Positions 12,901-22,204 of a stretch of 64,000 nt of DNA are shown here, piece after piece; the first letter of the stretch is position 1; the number at the start of each line of letters is the position of its first letter. The notes beneath the pieces are model-generated. The model had not been told where the DNA came from. It saw only the letters and a program-made list of their open reading frames with translations, and searched no databases. Source of the DNA: Ovis canadensis (lineage: Eukaryota > Chordata > Mammalia > Artiodactyla > Bovidae); contig NC_091727.1 in assembly GCF_042477335.2 (NCBI RefSeq), positions 141,734,501 through 141,798,500 of the forward strand. Reading direction: 5' to 3'. The translations under genes were made by a program, and so were the position numbers.

Positions 12901-13672
12901 TATGTCAGAAAGTCAAGAGGAACTAAAAAGTTTCTTGATGAAAGTTAAAAAGGAGAGTGAAAAATTTGGCTTAAAGCTCAACATTCAGAAAATGAAGATC
13001 ATGGCATCCGGTCCCATCACTTCATGGCAAATAGATGGGGAAACAGTGGAAACAGTGTCAGACTTTATTTTGGGGGGCTCCAAAATCACTGCAGATGGTG
13101 ACTGCAGCCATGAAATTAAAAGACACTTACTCCTTGGAAGGAAAGCTATGATCAACCTAGATAGCATATTCAAAAGCAGAGACATTACTTTGCCGGCTAA
13201 GATCCATCTAGTCAAGGCTATGGTTTTTCCTGTGGTCATGTATGGATGTGACAGTTGGACTGTGAAGAAGGCTGAATGCCGAACAATTGATGCTTTTGAA
13301 CTGTGGTGTTGGAGAAGACTCTTGTGAGTCCCTTGGACTGCAAGGAGTTCCAACCAGTCCATTCTGAAGGAGATCAACCCTGGGATTTCTTTGGAAGGAA
13401 TGATGTTAAAGCTGAAACTCCATTACTCTGGCCACCTCATGCGAAGAGTTGACTCATTGGCAAAGACTCTGATGCTGGGAGGGATTGGGGGCAGGAGGAG
13501 AAGGGGCCGATAGAGGATGAGATGGCTGGATGGCATCACGGACTCGATGGACGCGAATCTGAGTGAACTCCAGGAGTTGGTGATGGACAGGGAAGCCTGG
13601 CGTGTTGCGATTCATGGGGTTTCAAGGAGTCGGAGATGACTGAGCGACTGGGCTGAACTGAACTGAACTGAA
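9981..13672 (+). mobile_element. Nearly full-length BovB (RTE) LINE, inactivated
   Basis: This is the most complete BovB here, about 3.7 kb. It has a GC-rich tandem-repeat 5' region (about 9990-10330), then a broken single ORF: endonuclease domain (10337-11415, with TWTVRSMNQGKLEVVKQE and FIIGDWNAKVE), linker (11562-11873) and reverse transcriptase (11768-13327). The RT keeps the YADD metal-binding motif at 12881-12892 and the FDCVDHNQLWKIL block. Inactivating lesions include at least two frame changes before 11873 and in-frame TGA codons at 12572-12574 (at the usual Cys of the SFC.IDYAKAF block) and 13325-13327. The 3' end is the usual gactgagcgactg(aactg)n. Confidence 0.93.
9990..10330 (+). 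repeat. GC-rich tandem repeats of the BovB 5' region
   Basis: Imperfect units of roughly 45 bp containing gagaggagctaccc, catccgaggtcagg and gcagcggcc recur about five times. The same array begins the BovB copy at 35484. It probably contains the element's promoter; that role is inference from position. Confidence 0.7.
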
Positions 13673-13815
13673 TGCTGTTGTCAAAGTATAAAAGAGAACT
13701 TGAAGCTTGAAATAAACATGTAGCCCCGTACTATGAGTCAGAAACTACATCATCATCGCTGACACCATCCATCTCTTCAGGTTGAATCCCTGGCTGCTGG
13801 AGCTGGTCTCTGGCA
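13673..13815 (+). mobile_element. ERV LTR, 3' part with TATA box and poly(A) signal
   Basis: TATAAAA lies at 13687-13693 and AATAAA at 13711-13716. The segment ends gctggtctctggca, a proper LTR terminus. It continues the LTR that begins at 9836. Confidence 0.75.
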
Positions 13816-13817
13816 AG

Positions 13818-13835
13818 TGGCACCCAAACAGAGAC
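13818..13835 (+). other. Primer-binding-site-like sequence after the LTR
   Basis: Two bases after the LTR's CA, an 18-bp TGGCACCC... stretch resembles a tRNA-Lys primer-binding site with a few differences. The retroviral internal region stops here and L1 sequence follows at once, so only the start of the leader survives. Confidence 0.6.
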
Positions 13836-14590
13836 ATTACTTAATTTCTGCTGTACATCAAATTCATTCATATATGTATATATTCTTTTTCATATTCTTT
13901 TTTATTATGGTTTATCACAGAATATTGAATATAGTTCTGTGTGCTATACAACAGGACATTTTTTATTTATCCAGTCTATCTATGATAGTTTGTATCTGCT
14001 AATCTCTAACTCCAAATCCTTCCTTCCCCCTTCCCCATTCCTTAGCAACCACAAGTCTGTTCTCTATATCTCTGAATCTATTTCTGTTTCATAGATATGT
14101 TCATTTATGTTGCATTTGAGAATCCACAAAAATGTTACATCATATTTATGTTTCTTTGTTTGACTTATTTCATTTAGTATGATAATCTCATCAGTCTATT
14201 CATGTTGCTGCAAATGACATTCTTTCATTCTTTTTTATGGCTGAGTAGTATTCCATTGTATATATGTACCACCTCTTCTTTATCTGTTCATCAGTTAATG
14301 AACATTTAGATTGTTTCCATATCTTGGTTATTGTGAATAGTGCTGCTAAGATATGTTCTTAATGGTGAGTGTATCTTTTCAAATTATATTTTTGTCTGGA
14401 TATATGCCCAGAAATAGGATTGCTGGATCATATGGCAACTCAATGTTTAGATTTTTTGAGGACCTGCCATACTTTTTTCCCATAGTGACTACACCAATTT
14501 GCATTCCCACCTTGGTGATTCTCTTTTATATAAGTAGCAATTATGGTTGGCCTTCCAGAATATATTCTCTAGAAGTTTTCAAAGTTTTAA
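13836..14590 (-). mobile_element. L1 LINE 3'UTR and ORF2 3' end, right part of a split element
   Basis: The reverse complement reads the end of L1 ORF2 (around 14440-14520, text matching gtgggaatgcaaattgg) followed by the 3'UTR to 13836. The last bases are at 9790-9835. Confidence 0.85.
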
Positions 14591-14799
14591 GTAACTACTC
14601 CTTTTGGCAAACATAGAACCCAAAAAGTACTTACTGGGTTATTGATGAAAAGTGATGATACTAAATATCAAGGGAAAGATGAATTATAGCTTCAACACAT
14701 ATAATGTGATTCTTAAGTGTAAGTGTGCATGATACTTTCTGCATGAATGATTTAATTTTATAAAGTCACTTAATACAATTGGTAGAGATCAATAAAAGC

Positions 14800-16512
14800 A
14801 TGGCAATATTTAAGAAAATTAGAGATACCAAGGGAACATTTCATGCAAAGATGGGCTTGATAAAGGACAGAAATAGTCTGGACCTAACAGAAGCAGAAGA
14901 TATTAAGAAGAGGTGGCAAGAATACACAGAAGAACTGTACAAAAAACATCTTCATGACCCAGATAATCTTGATGATGTGATCACTAATCTAGAGCCAGAC
15001 ATCTTGGAATGTGAAGTCAAGTTGGCCTTAGAAAGCATCACTACGAACAAAGCTAGGGGAGGTGATGGAATTCCAGTTGATCTGATTCAAATCCTGAAAG
15101 ATGATGCTGTGAAAGGGCTGTACTCAGTATGCCAGCAAATTTGGAAAACTCAGCAGTGGCCACAGGACTGGAAAAGGTCAGTGTTCATTCCAATTCCAAA
15201 GAAAGGCAATACCAAAGAATGCTCAAACTACCGCACAATTGCACTCATCTCACACGTTATTAAGTAATGCACAAAATTCTCCAAGCCAGACTTCAGCAAT
15301 ACATGACCCGTGAACTCCCTGATGTTCAAGCTGGTTTTAGAAAATGCAGAGGAACCAGAGATCAAATTGTCAACATCCGCTGGATCATGAAAAAAGCAAG
15401 AGAGTTCCAGAAAAACATCTATTTCTTCTTGATTGACTATGCCAAAGCCTTTGACTGTGTGGATCACAATAAACTGTGGAAAATTCTTCAAGAGATGGGA
15501 ATACCAGATCACCTGACCTGCCTCTTGAGAAATCTGTATGCAGGCCAGGAAGCAACAGCTAGAACTGGACAGGGAACAACAGACTGGTTCCAAATAGGAA
15601 AAGGAGTATGTCAAGGCTGCATATTCACCCTGCTTATTTAATTTCTATGCAGAGTACATCAAGAAAAAGGCTGGACTGGAAGAAACACAAGCTGGAATCA
15701 AGATTGCCGGGAGAAATATCAATAACCTCAGATATGTAGATGACACCACCCTTAGGGCAGAAAGTGAAGAGGAACTAAAAAGCCTCTTGATGAAAGTTAA
15801 AGAGGAGAGCGAAAATGTTGGCTTAAAGCTCAACATTCAGAAAACAAAAATCATGACATCCGGTCCCATCACTTCATGGGAAATAGATGGGGAAACAGTG
15901 GAAACAGTGTCAGACTTTATTTTGGGGGGCTCCAAAATCACTGAAGATGGTGACTGCAGCTATTAAATTAAAATACACTTAGTCCTTGGAAGAAAAGTTA
16001 TGACCAACCTAGACAGCATATTCAAAAGCAGAGACATTACTTTGCCGACTAAGGCCCGTCTAGTCAAAGCTATGGTTTTTCCTGTGGTCATGTATGGATG
16101 TGAGAGTTGGACTGTGAAGAAAGCTCAGTGCCAAAGAATTGATGCTTTTGAACTGTGGTGTTGGAGAAGACTCTTGAGAGTCCCTTGGACTGCAAGGAGA
16201 TCCAACCAGTCCATTGTGAAGGAGATCAACCCTGGGATTTCTTTGGAAGGAATGATGCTAAAGCTGAAGCTCCAGTACTTTGGCCACCTCATGCGAAGAG
16301 TTGACTCATTGGAAAAGACTCTGATGCTGGGAGGGATTGGGGGCAGGAAAAGTAGGGGACGACAGAGGATGAGATGGCTGGATGGCATCACGGACTCGAT
16401 GGACGTGAATCTGAGTGAACTCCGGGAGATGGTGATGGACAGGGAGGCCTGGCGTTTTGTGATTCATGGGGTCGCAAAGAGTCGGTCACGGCTGAGCGAC
16501 TGAACTGAACTC
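14800..16512 (+). mobile_element. BovB LINE, 5'-truncated
   Basis: It starts within the linker (KKIRDTKGTFHAKMG) and covers the RT to the 3' end. Open segments are 14779-15267, 15267-15641 and 16000-16503, separated by frameshifts near 15265 and 15630 and a TAA at 15963-15965. The RT active-site motif is YVDD (15733-15744) instead of YADD. The C-terminal segment (16000-16503) is open to the natural end RSRLSD. Confidence 0.92.
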
Positions 16513-16884
16513 AGTCAAAAGAAATAAATGAAATGTTCAGTCATTATTGCCTGCCAGAAATGCAACCATCCGCTGCCCTTTTATGCTGTTCATGATTAGA
16601 ATACTTGTTTGAATTTTTTCTACATATTTCTTAATTTTTAAATAGAAATATGCCTTTTCTTTTTGATGAAATTCATTCCCTAGGAATGAAAATATGAAAA
16701 AAAATGAGTTAAAATATGAATATGATAACTTCTTTCTGTAATTATAAACCATGATGGAGATGACTGTTTTCATGGTATATAGTCACGTGGTACTACACAA
16801 TTAACTTTTAGTGACTCAACATGGTTTTGTGTATAGTGATACCCATTGATTCAGTTACTAAGGGAGGAGAAGAAAACAGAGACT
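16513..16884. other. Intergenic, no gene seen
   Basis: AT-rich sequence between BovB and an L1 fragment. Confidence 0.4.
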
Positions 16885-17345
16885 TTTTTAAATTTTTTGA
16901 AGAACTTCCATACTGTTTTCCATAAGGGTTGGACCAATTTACATTCCCACCAATGAAGTATAAGGGTTCCCTTTTCACCACATCCTCGATAACACCTTTT
17001 GTCTTGTCTGCTTCATAACAGCCATTCTAACAGGTGTGAGATGACATCCCACTATGGTTTTGATTTGCATTTTCTCAATGATTAGCGTCTTTTCATGTTC
17101 CTTTTGGCCATTTTGATGTCCCTCTTTGGAAAAAGAACTATTTTGTTCTTCTGACCATTTTAATTGGATTGCTTGCATTTTTATTAAGTTGTTTGGGTTC
17201 ATTCTATATTTTTGAATATTAACTCCTTATCTGAGATATGGATTTTTTTTTTTACCATTCTGTAGATTATCTTTTCATTGTGTTGTTTCTTTTGCTGTGC
17301 AGAAGTTTTTGAATAGTCCCACTTGTTGATTTTGCCATTTCTTGA
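16885..17345 (-). mobile_element. L1 LINE ORF2 3'-end fragment
   Basis: The reverse complement carries the L1 ORF2 C-terminal region; plus-strand text includes ttccataagggttggaccaatttacattcccacc and aacaggtgtgagatgacatc. Many stops. Confidence 0.8.
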
Positions 17346-17792
17346 TATGGAATAATTAAAATAATACTTATGTGATTTTCACATAAGGTTTTGTTTGCCA
17401 AGAATAAAAACCAAACAAACCATTTTCAGTTTATGAAAGCTGAGATATATAGAATTTGACTAGAATGGATTTGAAGCAGTGGTCAATGGTTTCATGTGTG
17501 AATGTATAATCAATTTCAAATTTTTAATTAAAAAACTCTTATGCTAGAAGAAGCCTACTGGAAACCCTCTGTATATTAGCTGTGTTAAGCCTGTTTAGTT
17601 TCAGAGATAAAAGGGTTTTATTTGCTTGTTTGTTTTAAGGAAGGTGTTACCTTAGGTTCTAAGCAGGAACTGTGGAACATTGTGACATGCCTTATAAGAA
17701 AAAAAAAATTAAAATAGGAATTGGGCTTAGGAGTAACAAGACTAGGAATGGGCTTTAAGGGGGGGGGGGTTACTGTCCTCAAATAAATAATC
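17346..17792. other. Intergenic with short homopolymers
   Basis: No gene is seen. An A-run lies at 17700-17708 and a G10 run at 17760-17769. Confidence 0.45.
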
Positions 17793-17813
17793 CACCCTTA
17801 AGATACCTTTAGA

Positions 17814-18042
17814 CTAGCGCCATGGTGGCTCAGACAGTAAAGTGTCTGCCTGCAATATGGGAGACCCGGGTTCAATCCCTGGGTTGGGAAGCTCCCCTGG
17901 AGAAGGAAATGGCAATCCACTCCAGTACTCTTGCTTGGAAAATCCCATGGATGGAGGAGCCTGGTAGTCTATGGTCCATGGGGTCGCTAAGGGGTCACAG
18001 AGTCGGACACGACTAAGGGAGTTCACTTTCACTTTCACTTTT
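17814..18042 (+). mobile_element. Bov-tA SINE with target-site duplication
   Basis: Runs from catggtggctcagacagtaaag to ggacacgactaagggagttcactttcac. CACCCTTAAGATA is duplicated at 17793-17805 and 18043-18055, and the match continues imperfectly for 8 more bases. Confidence 0.92.
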
Positions 18043-18078
18043 CACCCTTAAGATATCCCTAGAGTCTACCACACTGAA

Positions 18079-18088
18079 GGCTTTAGCT
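18079..18088. repeat. Target-site duplication, 3' side of ID4 retrocopy
   Basis: GGCTTTAGCT lies directly beside the T-rich (A-tail complement) end of the retrocopy and is identical to the repeat at 19907-19916. Confidence 0.85.
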
Positions 18089-18129
18089 ATTTTCTTTTAT
18101 TTTATTTTATTTTTTGGACTCAGAACAAG

Positions 18130-18135
18130 TTTATT
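18130..18135 (-). terminator. Polyadenylation signal AATAAA of ID4 retrocopy
   Basis: The plus strand reads TTTATT. The signal sits 14 nt upstream of the A-rich tail, the normal spacing for cleavage and polyadenylation of the parental transcript. Confidence 0.85.
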
Positions 18136-18486
18136 TTGTGATTAAACATCTCATGCAGTCATGCAGGATCACTAGCTATAACTGTTACTTCCGAGTCTAC
18201 CGGCCACCAGGCAAAACAAAAGCAAATTTAGAGCCAGACCAAACAGAAAAGACATTCAAGATTATCAAGAGCTCTTCAACTGAGCTGAAAAATAATTTTC
18301 CAAAAGAAATATTCCCACAGATTAAAAAAAAACACACACATAATATTTACAAAAAATATTTAATTAAAAATATCTTATAATTACAGTAGTCTATTAAAGC
18401 ATATACTTTCTCACACTTATAGAGCATCTCTATATATACATGGTATGAAATGTCACTCAGTTATCTATACAATATGTAACATTCTT

Positions 18487-18543
18487 GCAGGGAACACAAA
18501 GTTCCCTGCCTCCGTATAAACATCTATTTTAAACAATAGATGT
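18487..18543 (-). other. Two adjacent perfect hairpins in the ID4 3'UTR copy
   Basis: Stem 1 is GCAGGGAAC (18487-18495) with GTTCCCTGC (18501-18509) and a 5-nt loop. Stem 2 is ACATCTATT (18520-18528) with AATAGATGT (18535-18543) and a 6-nt loop. Both are perfect 9-bp stems 10 nt apart. Their role in the parental mRNA, if any, is inference. Confidence 0.55.
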
Positions 18544-18949
18544 CAGAAAAAAAGAAAAATATCTACAATGCTCTGGTATATTAGTAAAGCTTCAAAACAA
18601 AAATTGAGCTCCTTGGTCACAAAGTCGGTTTCTAACAGTCGGATTTACTCTTGATTGTTCTATTTATCAGTCCTGTCACACTTAAGCTTAAAAGTTTAAC
18701 TGCACCTCCAAAAAACACAAAAAATGTACAATTCACAGTGGTTATAAATGGGACAAAAGAGAATACGTATGTAGAATGTTTATGAACGTGCAAAAAAAAA
18801 TTCAACAAAGATGAAAAGTTTTATTTTTCTTCCCTGTCTCTTGGAATGACGAATGAAACGTTTCTAAGATTTGCTGATCTTTTTGTTACATTTTTCCTTC
18901 CTCCGGTTGGCTTTTTCTCTAACTTCTGCTCTCTCCCCCTCCCTCTCTA

Positions 18950-19906
18950 GGGCTCCTGGCTCGGGCTCAGGCGGCCGCACACCTGGGACGCGCGGCTCAG
19001 CGGCAGAGAATGCTGTCGCCCTGCTTGTTCACCGCGCCGGCCGGGTCGGTGTTGAGCGCGGTGAGCGGGGTCCGCGGCGGCGCGGCCGGGCAGGTCCCGG
19101 CCGGGAGGTGCGGCGGCGCGGGCGGCGGCGGCTGCCTCAGCAGAGCCGGGTGCGTCTCCAGCGCCAGCTGCAGAACCAGGATGTAGTCGATAACGTGCCG
19201 CAGGAGCTCTACTTTGCTGACTTTCTTGTTGGGCGGGATGGTGGGCACTAGCCTCCGCAGGCGGCTGTAGCAGTCGTTCATATCGCACTGCAGGCACAGA
19301 GCCGGCTCGTCGGCGGCCGCCTCGGCCGCCTTGCAGCGCGCGGCCGCCGCCGCCGCCGCCGCGGCCGCCGAACCGCCCAGGCTGTGGCCGTGCTCGGCCA
19401 GGCAGCGCAGCGCCAGCTCGCCGCCGCCGCCGCCGCAGCCCGACGGCGCCTTGCGGCCCGAGGGGCGCACCGGGCTCACCGCCTTCATCGCGCGCGCACT
19501 GCGCCCTGCGCCCTGCGCGAGCGGACCCGCTTGGGCGAGCGAGCGAGGCAGGCAAGCTCCGGCCCCCTCCCCTTGTTGGCGGCCGGCTCCGCTCCCCTCT
19601 CCTTCGCGCCCCGCGCTCCTGCTCTGCGCTCGGGGCACCGGAAAGCTCCAGGCGATCGCGCGCCCCACAATTGACCGGAGAATCTCTCTGGGCGACAGCG
19701 GGCGACACTCGGCCGGGACCAAAAGGCAAGGAAAAAAAAAAAAAAATCAAAGGCACCGGAAAGAAAGCAGCCCACCGGGCGCCCGAGTCACTCCCTTCGG
19801 ACCTCCGACTACAGCCAGCCCGCCGCCGCCGCCGCCGCGCTCCCCCAGGCCCGAGGTGTCCCCAGCTCCTATCTCAGACTCACAACCGCACCTCCTCTCC
19901 GCTCCC
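18950..19906. promoter_or_regulatory. CpG-rich island carried by the ID4 retrocopy
   Basis: The coding and 5'UTR part is dense in CpG (GCG, CCG, CGGCGG runs), whereas the flanks on both sides are AT-rich and CpG-poor. In the parental gene this region is the CpG island spanning exon 1. Whether it acts as a promoter here cannot be judged from sequence. Confidence 0.6.
18997..19488 (-). CDS. ID4 (retrocopy): ID4-like HLH protein, intact ORF of an intronless retrocopy
   Basis: This ORF of 163 codons plus TGA encodes a protein near-identical to ID4, which is about 161 residues in human. ID4 is a helix-loop-helix protein without a basic DNA-binding region; it sequesters E-proteins such as TCF3 and TCF12 and blocks differentiation programmes. 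Visible in order: the N-terminus [17 protein letters not shown], a five-Gly run (15-23 region), a ten-Ala tract (41-50), helix 1 (about 69-81), loop with PTIPPNKK, helix 2 (about 91-111), a Pro-rich segment (118-139), and the family C-terminus ending DSILCR. The ATG at 19488 is chosen because it matches the ID4 N-terminus; the frame stays open to 19722 through the 5'UTR. The coding intron that ID genes carry after the HLH is absent ([11 protein letters not shown] is continuous). Odd: helix 2 has Leu95, Arg97 and Val105 where I recall Ile, Gln and Asp in ID4, and Leu128 replaces a His. Identity is near certain; expression is unknown. Confidence 0.93.
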   Translation of the reverse strand: MKAVSPVRPSGRKAPSGCGGGGGELALRCLAEHGHSLGGSAAAAAAAAAARCKAAEAAADEPALCLQCDMNDCYSRLRRLVPTIPPNKKVSKVELLRHVIDYILVLQLALETHPALLRQPPPPAPPHLPAGTCPAAPPRTPLTALNTDPAGAVNKQGDSILCR

Positions 19907-19916
19907 GGCTTTAGCT
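19907..19916. repeat. Target-site duplication, 5' side of ID4 retrocopy
   Basis: GGCTTTAGCT abuts the GC-rich 5' end. Read on the minus strand the junction is CTTTAAAAGCTAAAGCC, so the duplication begins at TTT|AAAAG, the preferred nicking motif of L1 endonuclease. Confidence 0.85.
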
Positions 19917-21738
19917 TTTAAAGCAGTTATTCCATCAGAGGGATCATGACTTAATTTGCTTCCAATAAATTCCTAGCTAAATCGATAGAAACATCATCTA
20001 ACATAGGAACTTGAAATGTGTAGAAAGAGAGAGGATGCAATAAATACTGGTAATGGGGAAGTGAGAGGGTGCCAGGCTGGCCCTTTCACACTTTTCTAGA
20101 ATTAACTACGCATGTGCATGAATAACTCAGTGTACGTAGGATAGAGAGCTTTGTGGCCTCCTTACATATGGAAGTCCTCTTGGTGACCTAAGGTATCATC
20201 TCCATGTCACCTCAACTTGCAGTATGATAAAAAAAAATAAAGTATCCTGCTAAAAATTTTATTTAACTAGCTTCAATTCACAATAGTGTTAAGTTTAGCA
20301 GATCCTTGTGACACCTGCTCTGCCTTTGCCAAATTTTAATTACATGCAGCTCTGCTTAGCAAAAGACAAGCATTTTTCTGCATTTGGTGGTGGGAGAAAC
20401 ACTGACTGCTTGGGGACTAGAGTGAGCTCAGCAAGCAAATATCTTTGCGTCTTAAAAAATGCTAGCAGAAAATCACCAATAAAAAGCAGCATACAAAACA
20501 AGAAACAAAACAGAGATAATCTCTTAAAGAAGTGTGGCATGAAATATTTGCTGAAATTCAAATACCTCTCTTCTTCATCTGTACTAGGTTAAATTCCTTT
20601 GAGCAGAAAAAGATGCTACTCTGTTAGTGAAATTTATTTAATGTGACATATTACATCTTTGGGGGAACAGTAGAGAAGGAAATTAAAGCATTCTTAAATC
20701 ATTACCACTGGCTGTGCAATCCTGAAGCCCTGGCAGAATGCGAGAGTGAATCTCAAAAAGAAAATAGAAATAAAGGATTGTAGGTCAAAGTTTTAATGGA
20801 ACAAATCCTGAATCTGAGTACTTACAAACTGAATGACATGTAGTTTCTTTTGTTTAGTTTTAGTTCAAAAAGAAACAAAAATTTTATAGTCATTTTAGCA
20901 GTTACCTTTATTATGTAGTTTTCTTATTTGTGTATAAGGAGAATAAACTAGAAGATGGTAGGTTGTTTCTCTAATAAAAATGCCATTTAAAATAAATCTT
21001 GTATCAGAAGAAGTAGACAAGGTTAAACAGCACTTCTCCTCTCCCCAGTAAGACAGTAAATAATAAAGCTTCAGGAGATTTGAGAAGAGAAGGTACTTTG
21101 GAGGAGGACTGGTTAATCTATGTCTTAATTTGTTACTCCCTGTTTTCCTATTGTAAACAGTAGTGAAAATCATTTTAACAGGGGGCTCTGAACATGCATT
21201 TATAATTATGGAAACTGCATTGTACTCCAAAATTGGACTTGAAGGTTGAAGATCCAAGAAATACTGTGGCTGGTGGCAGCCTTAAAAAATAACATTAAAT
21301 GGGATACTTGCAGAGCATACATATGTGAAGCATACAGTGCAAGACCATTGTTGAGTGATGAGGCCTGTGGCAACCTGGAGAATGAAATGTATGTTTGAAG
21401 ACAGTCAAATTCAGATTCTTAAGAAAATAATGGATTGGCCAAACAAGTGAATCTGTGGGCTAATACCCACCAACAGTTGCTGTTTCACCTTGTGCCCTGC
21501 GACCTGGAAAATAAATGAATAAACATTTCATTTATAAAAGTGACTTTGAAAATCCTATGTGGGCCAGGAACGTGATCCTGAACTTTAACTTTAGGAAGCT
21601 CCTGAGTAGTTCTCTATTATGAGTTGGCAAAGGTATCATAAATGAGTTGATATTTAACCTAGAAATTGAGAGATGGTTTTTTACAGATAATGAATTGGAT
21701 TTTGAATCAGAGCTTGAGTAAAGTCAAAGAGGCAAGGA
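19917..21738. other. Single-copy-like intergenic DNA upstream of the ID4 retrocopy
   Basis: AT-rich, with no recognised repeats or coding exons. Any native regulation of the retrocopy would have to come from here or from its own 5'UTR. Confidence 0.45.
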
Positions 21739-21746
21739 ATATGTTT

Positions 21747-22196
21747 CAGTTCAGTTCAGTTCAGTCACTCAGTCGTGTCCGACTCTTTGCAACCCCATGA
21801 ACCGCAGCACATCAGGCCTCACTGTCCATCACCAACTGCTGGAGGCTACCCAAACCCACGTCCATTGAGTCGGTGATGCCATCCAACCATCTCATCCTCT
21901 GTCGTTTCCTTCTCCTGCCCTCAATCTTTCCCAGCATCAGGGTCTTTTAAAATGAGTCAGCTCTTCGCATCAGGTGGCCAAAGTATTGGAGTTTCAGCTT
22001 CAACATCAGTCCTTCCAATGAACACCCAGGACTGATTTCCTTTAGGATGGACTGGTTGGATCTCCTTGCAGTCCAAGGGACTCTCAAGAGTCTTTTCCAA
22101 CACCACAGTTCAAAAGCATCAATTCTTCGGCTCTCAATTTACTTTATAGTCCAACTCTCACATCCATACATGACTACTGGAAAAAAAACATAGTCT
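21747..22196 (-). mobile_element. BovB 3' fragment with target-site duplication
   Basis: It begins with the (ttcag)n-type terminus and ends within the RT C-terminal region (catccatacatgactactgg). ATATGTTT occurs at 21739-21746 and 22197-22204, a plausible 8-bp duplication. Confidence 0.88.
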
Positions 22197-22204
22197 ATAT
22201 GTTT

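Larger units (their letters stand above)
18089..19906 (-). other. Full-length processed retrocopy of ID4 mRNA (5'UTR, CDS, 3'UTR, A-tail)
   Basis: Read on the minus strand, the unit has a GC-rich 5'UTR of about 418 nt (19489-19906), the ORF, an AT-rich 3'UTR of about 880 nt (18116-18996), an AATAAA signal at 18130-18135 and, 14 nt later, an A-rich tail (18089-18115). Perfect 10-bp direct repeats flank it. This is the full set of L1-mediated retroposition hallmarks: spliced template, poly(A) tail, target-site duplication and a TT/AAAA-type cleavage site. Because the copy includes a long 5'UTR, it may also carry sequence close to the ID4 transcription start. No frameshift or internal stop was found in the coding part. 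Confidence 0.92.

Noticed and set aside
12395..13377. Antisense ORFs across BovB copies (here and at 15228-15614, 51459-52285, 53243-54095)
   Set aside because: They recur in the same place in every copy because the sense codons constrain the other strand. No independent protein signature.
18997..19722. N-terminally extended 241-residue ID4 form starting at 19722
   Set aside because: The extra 78 codons are GC-rich 5'UTR read through. The ATG at 19488 matches the known ID4 start and nothing in the extension looks like a domain.
18089..19906. Parental ID4 gene
   Set aside because: No intron, an A-tail at the 3' end, and a flanking target-site duplication all indicate a processed copy.
18871..19949. 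Plus-strand ORFs opposite ID4 with long Ala, Pro and Arg tracts
   Set aside because: They are composition shadows of the CpG-rich antisense strand, with low-complexity translations and no family match.
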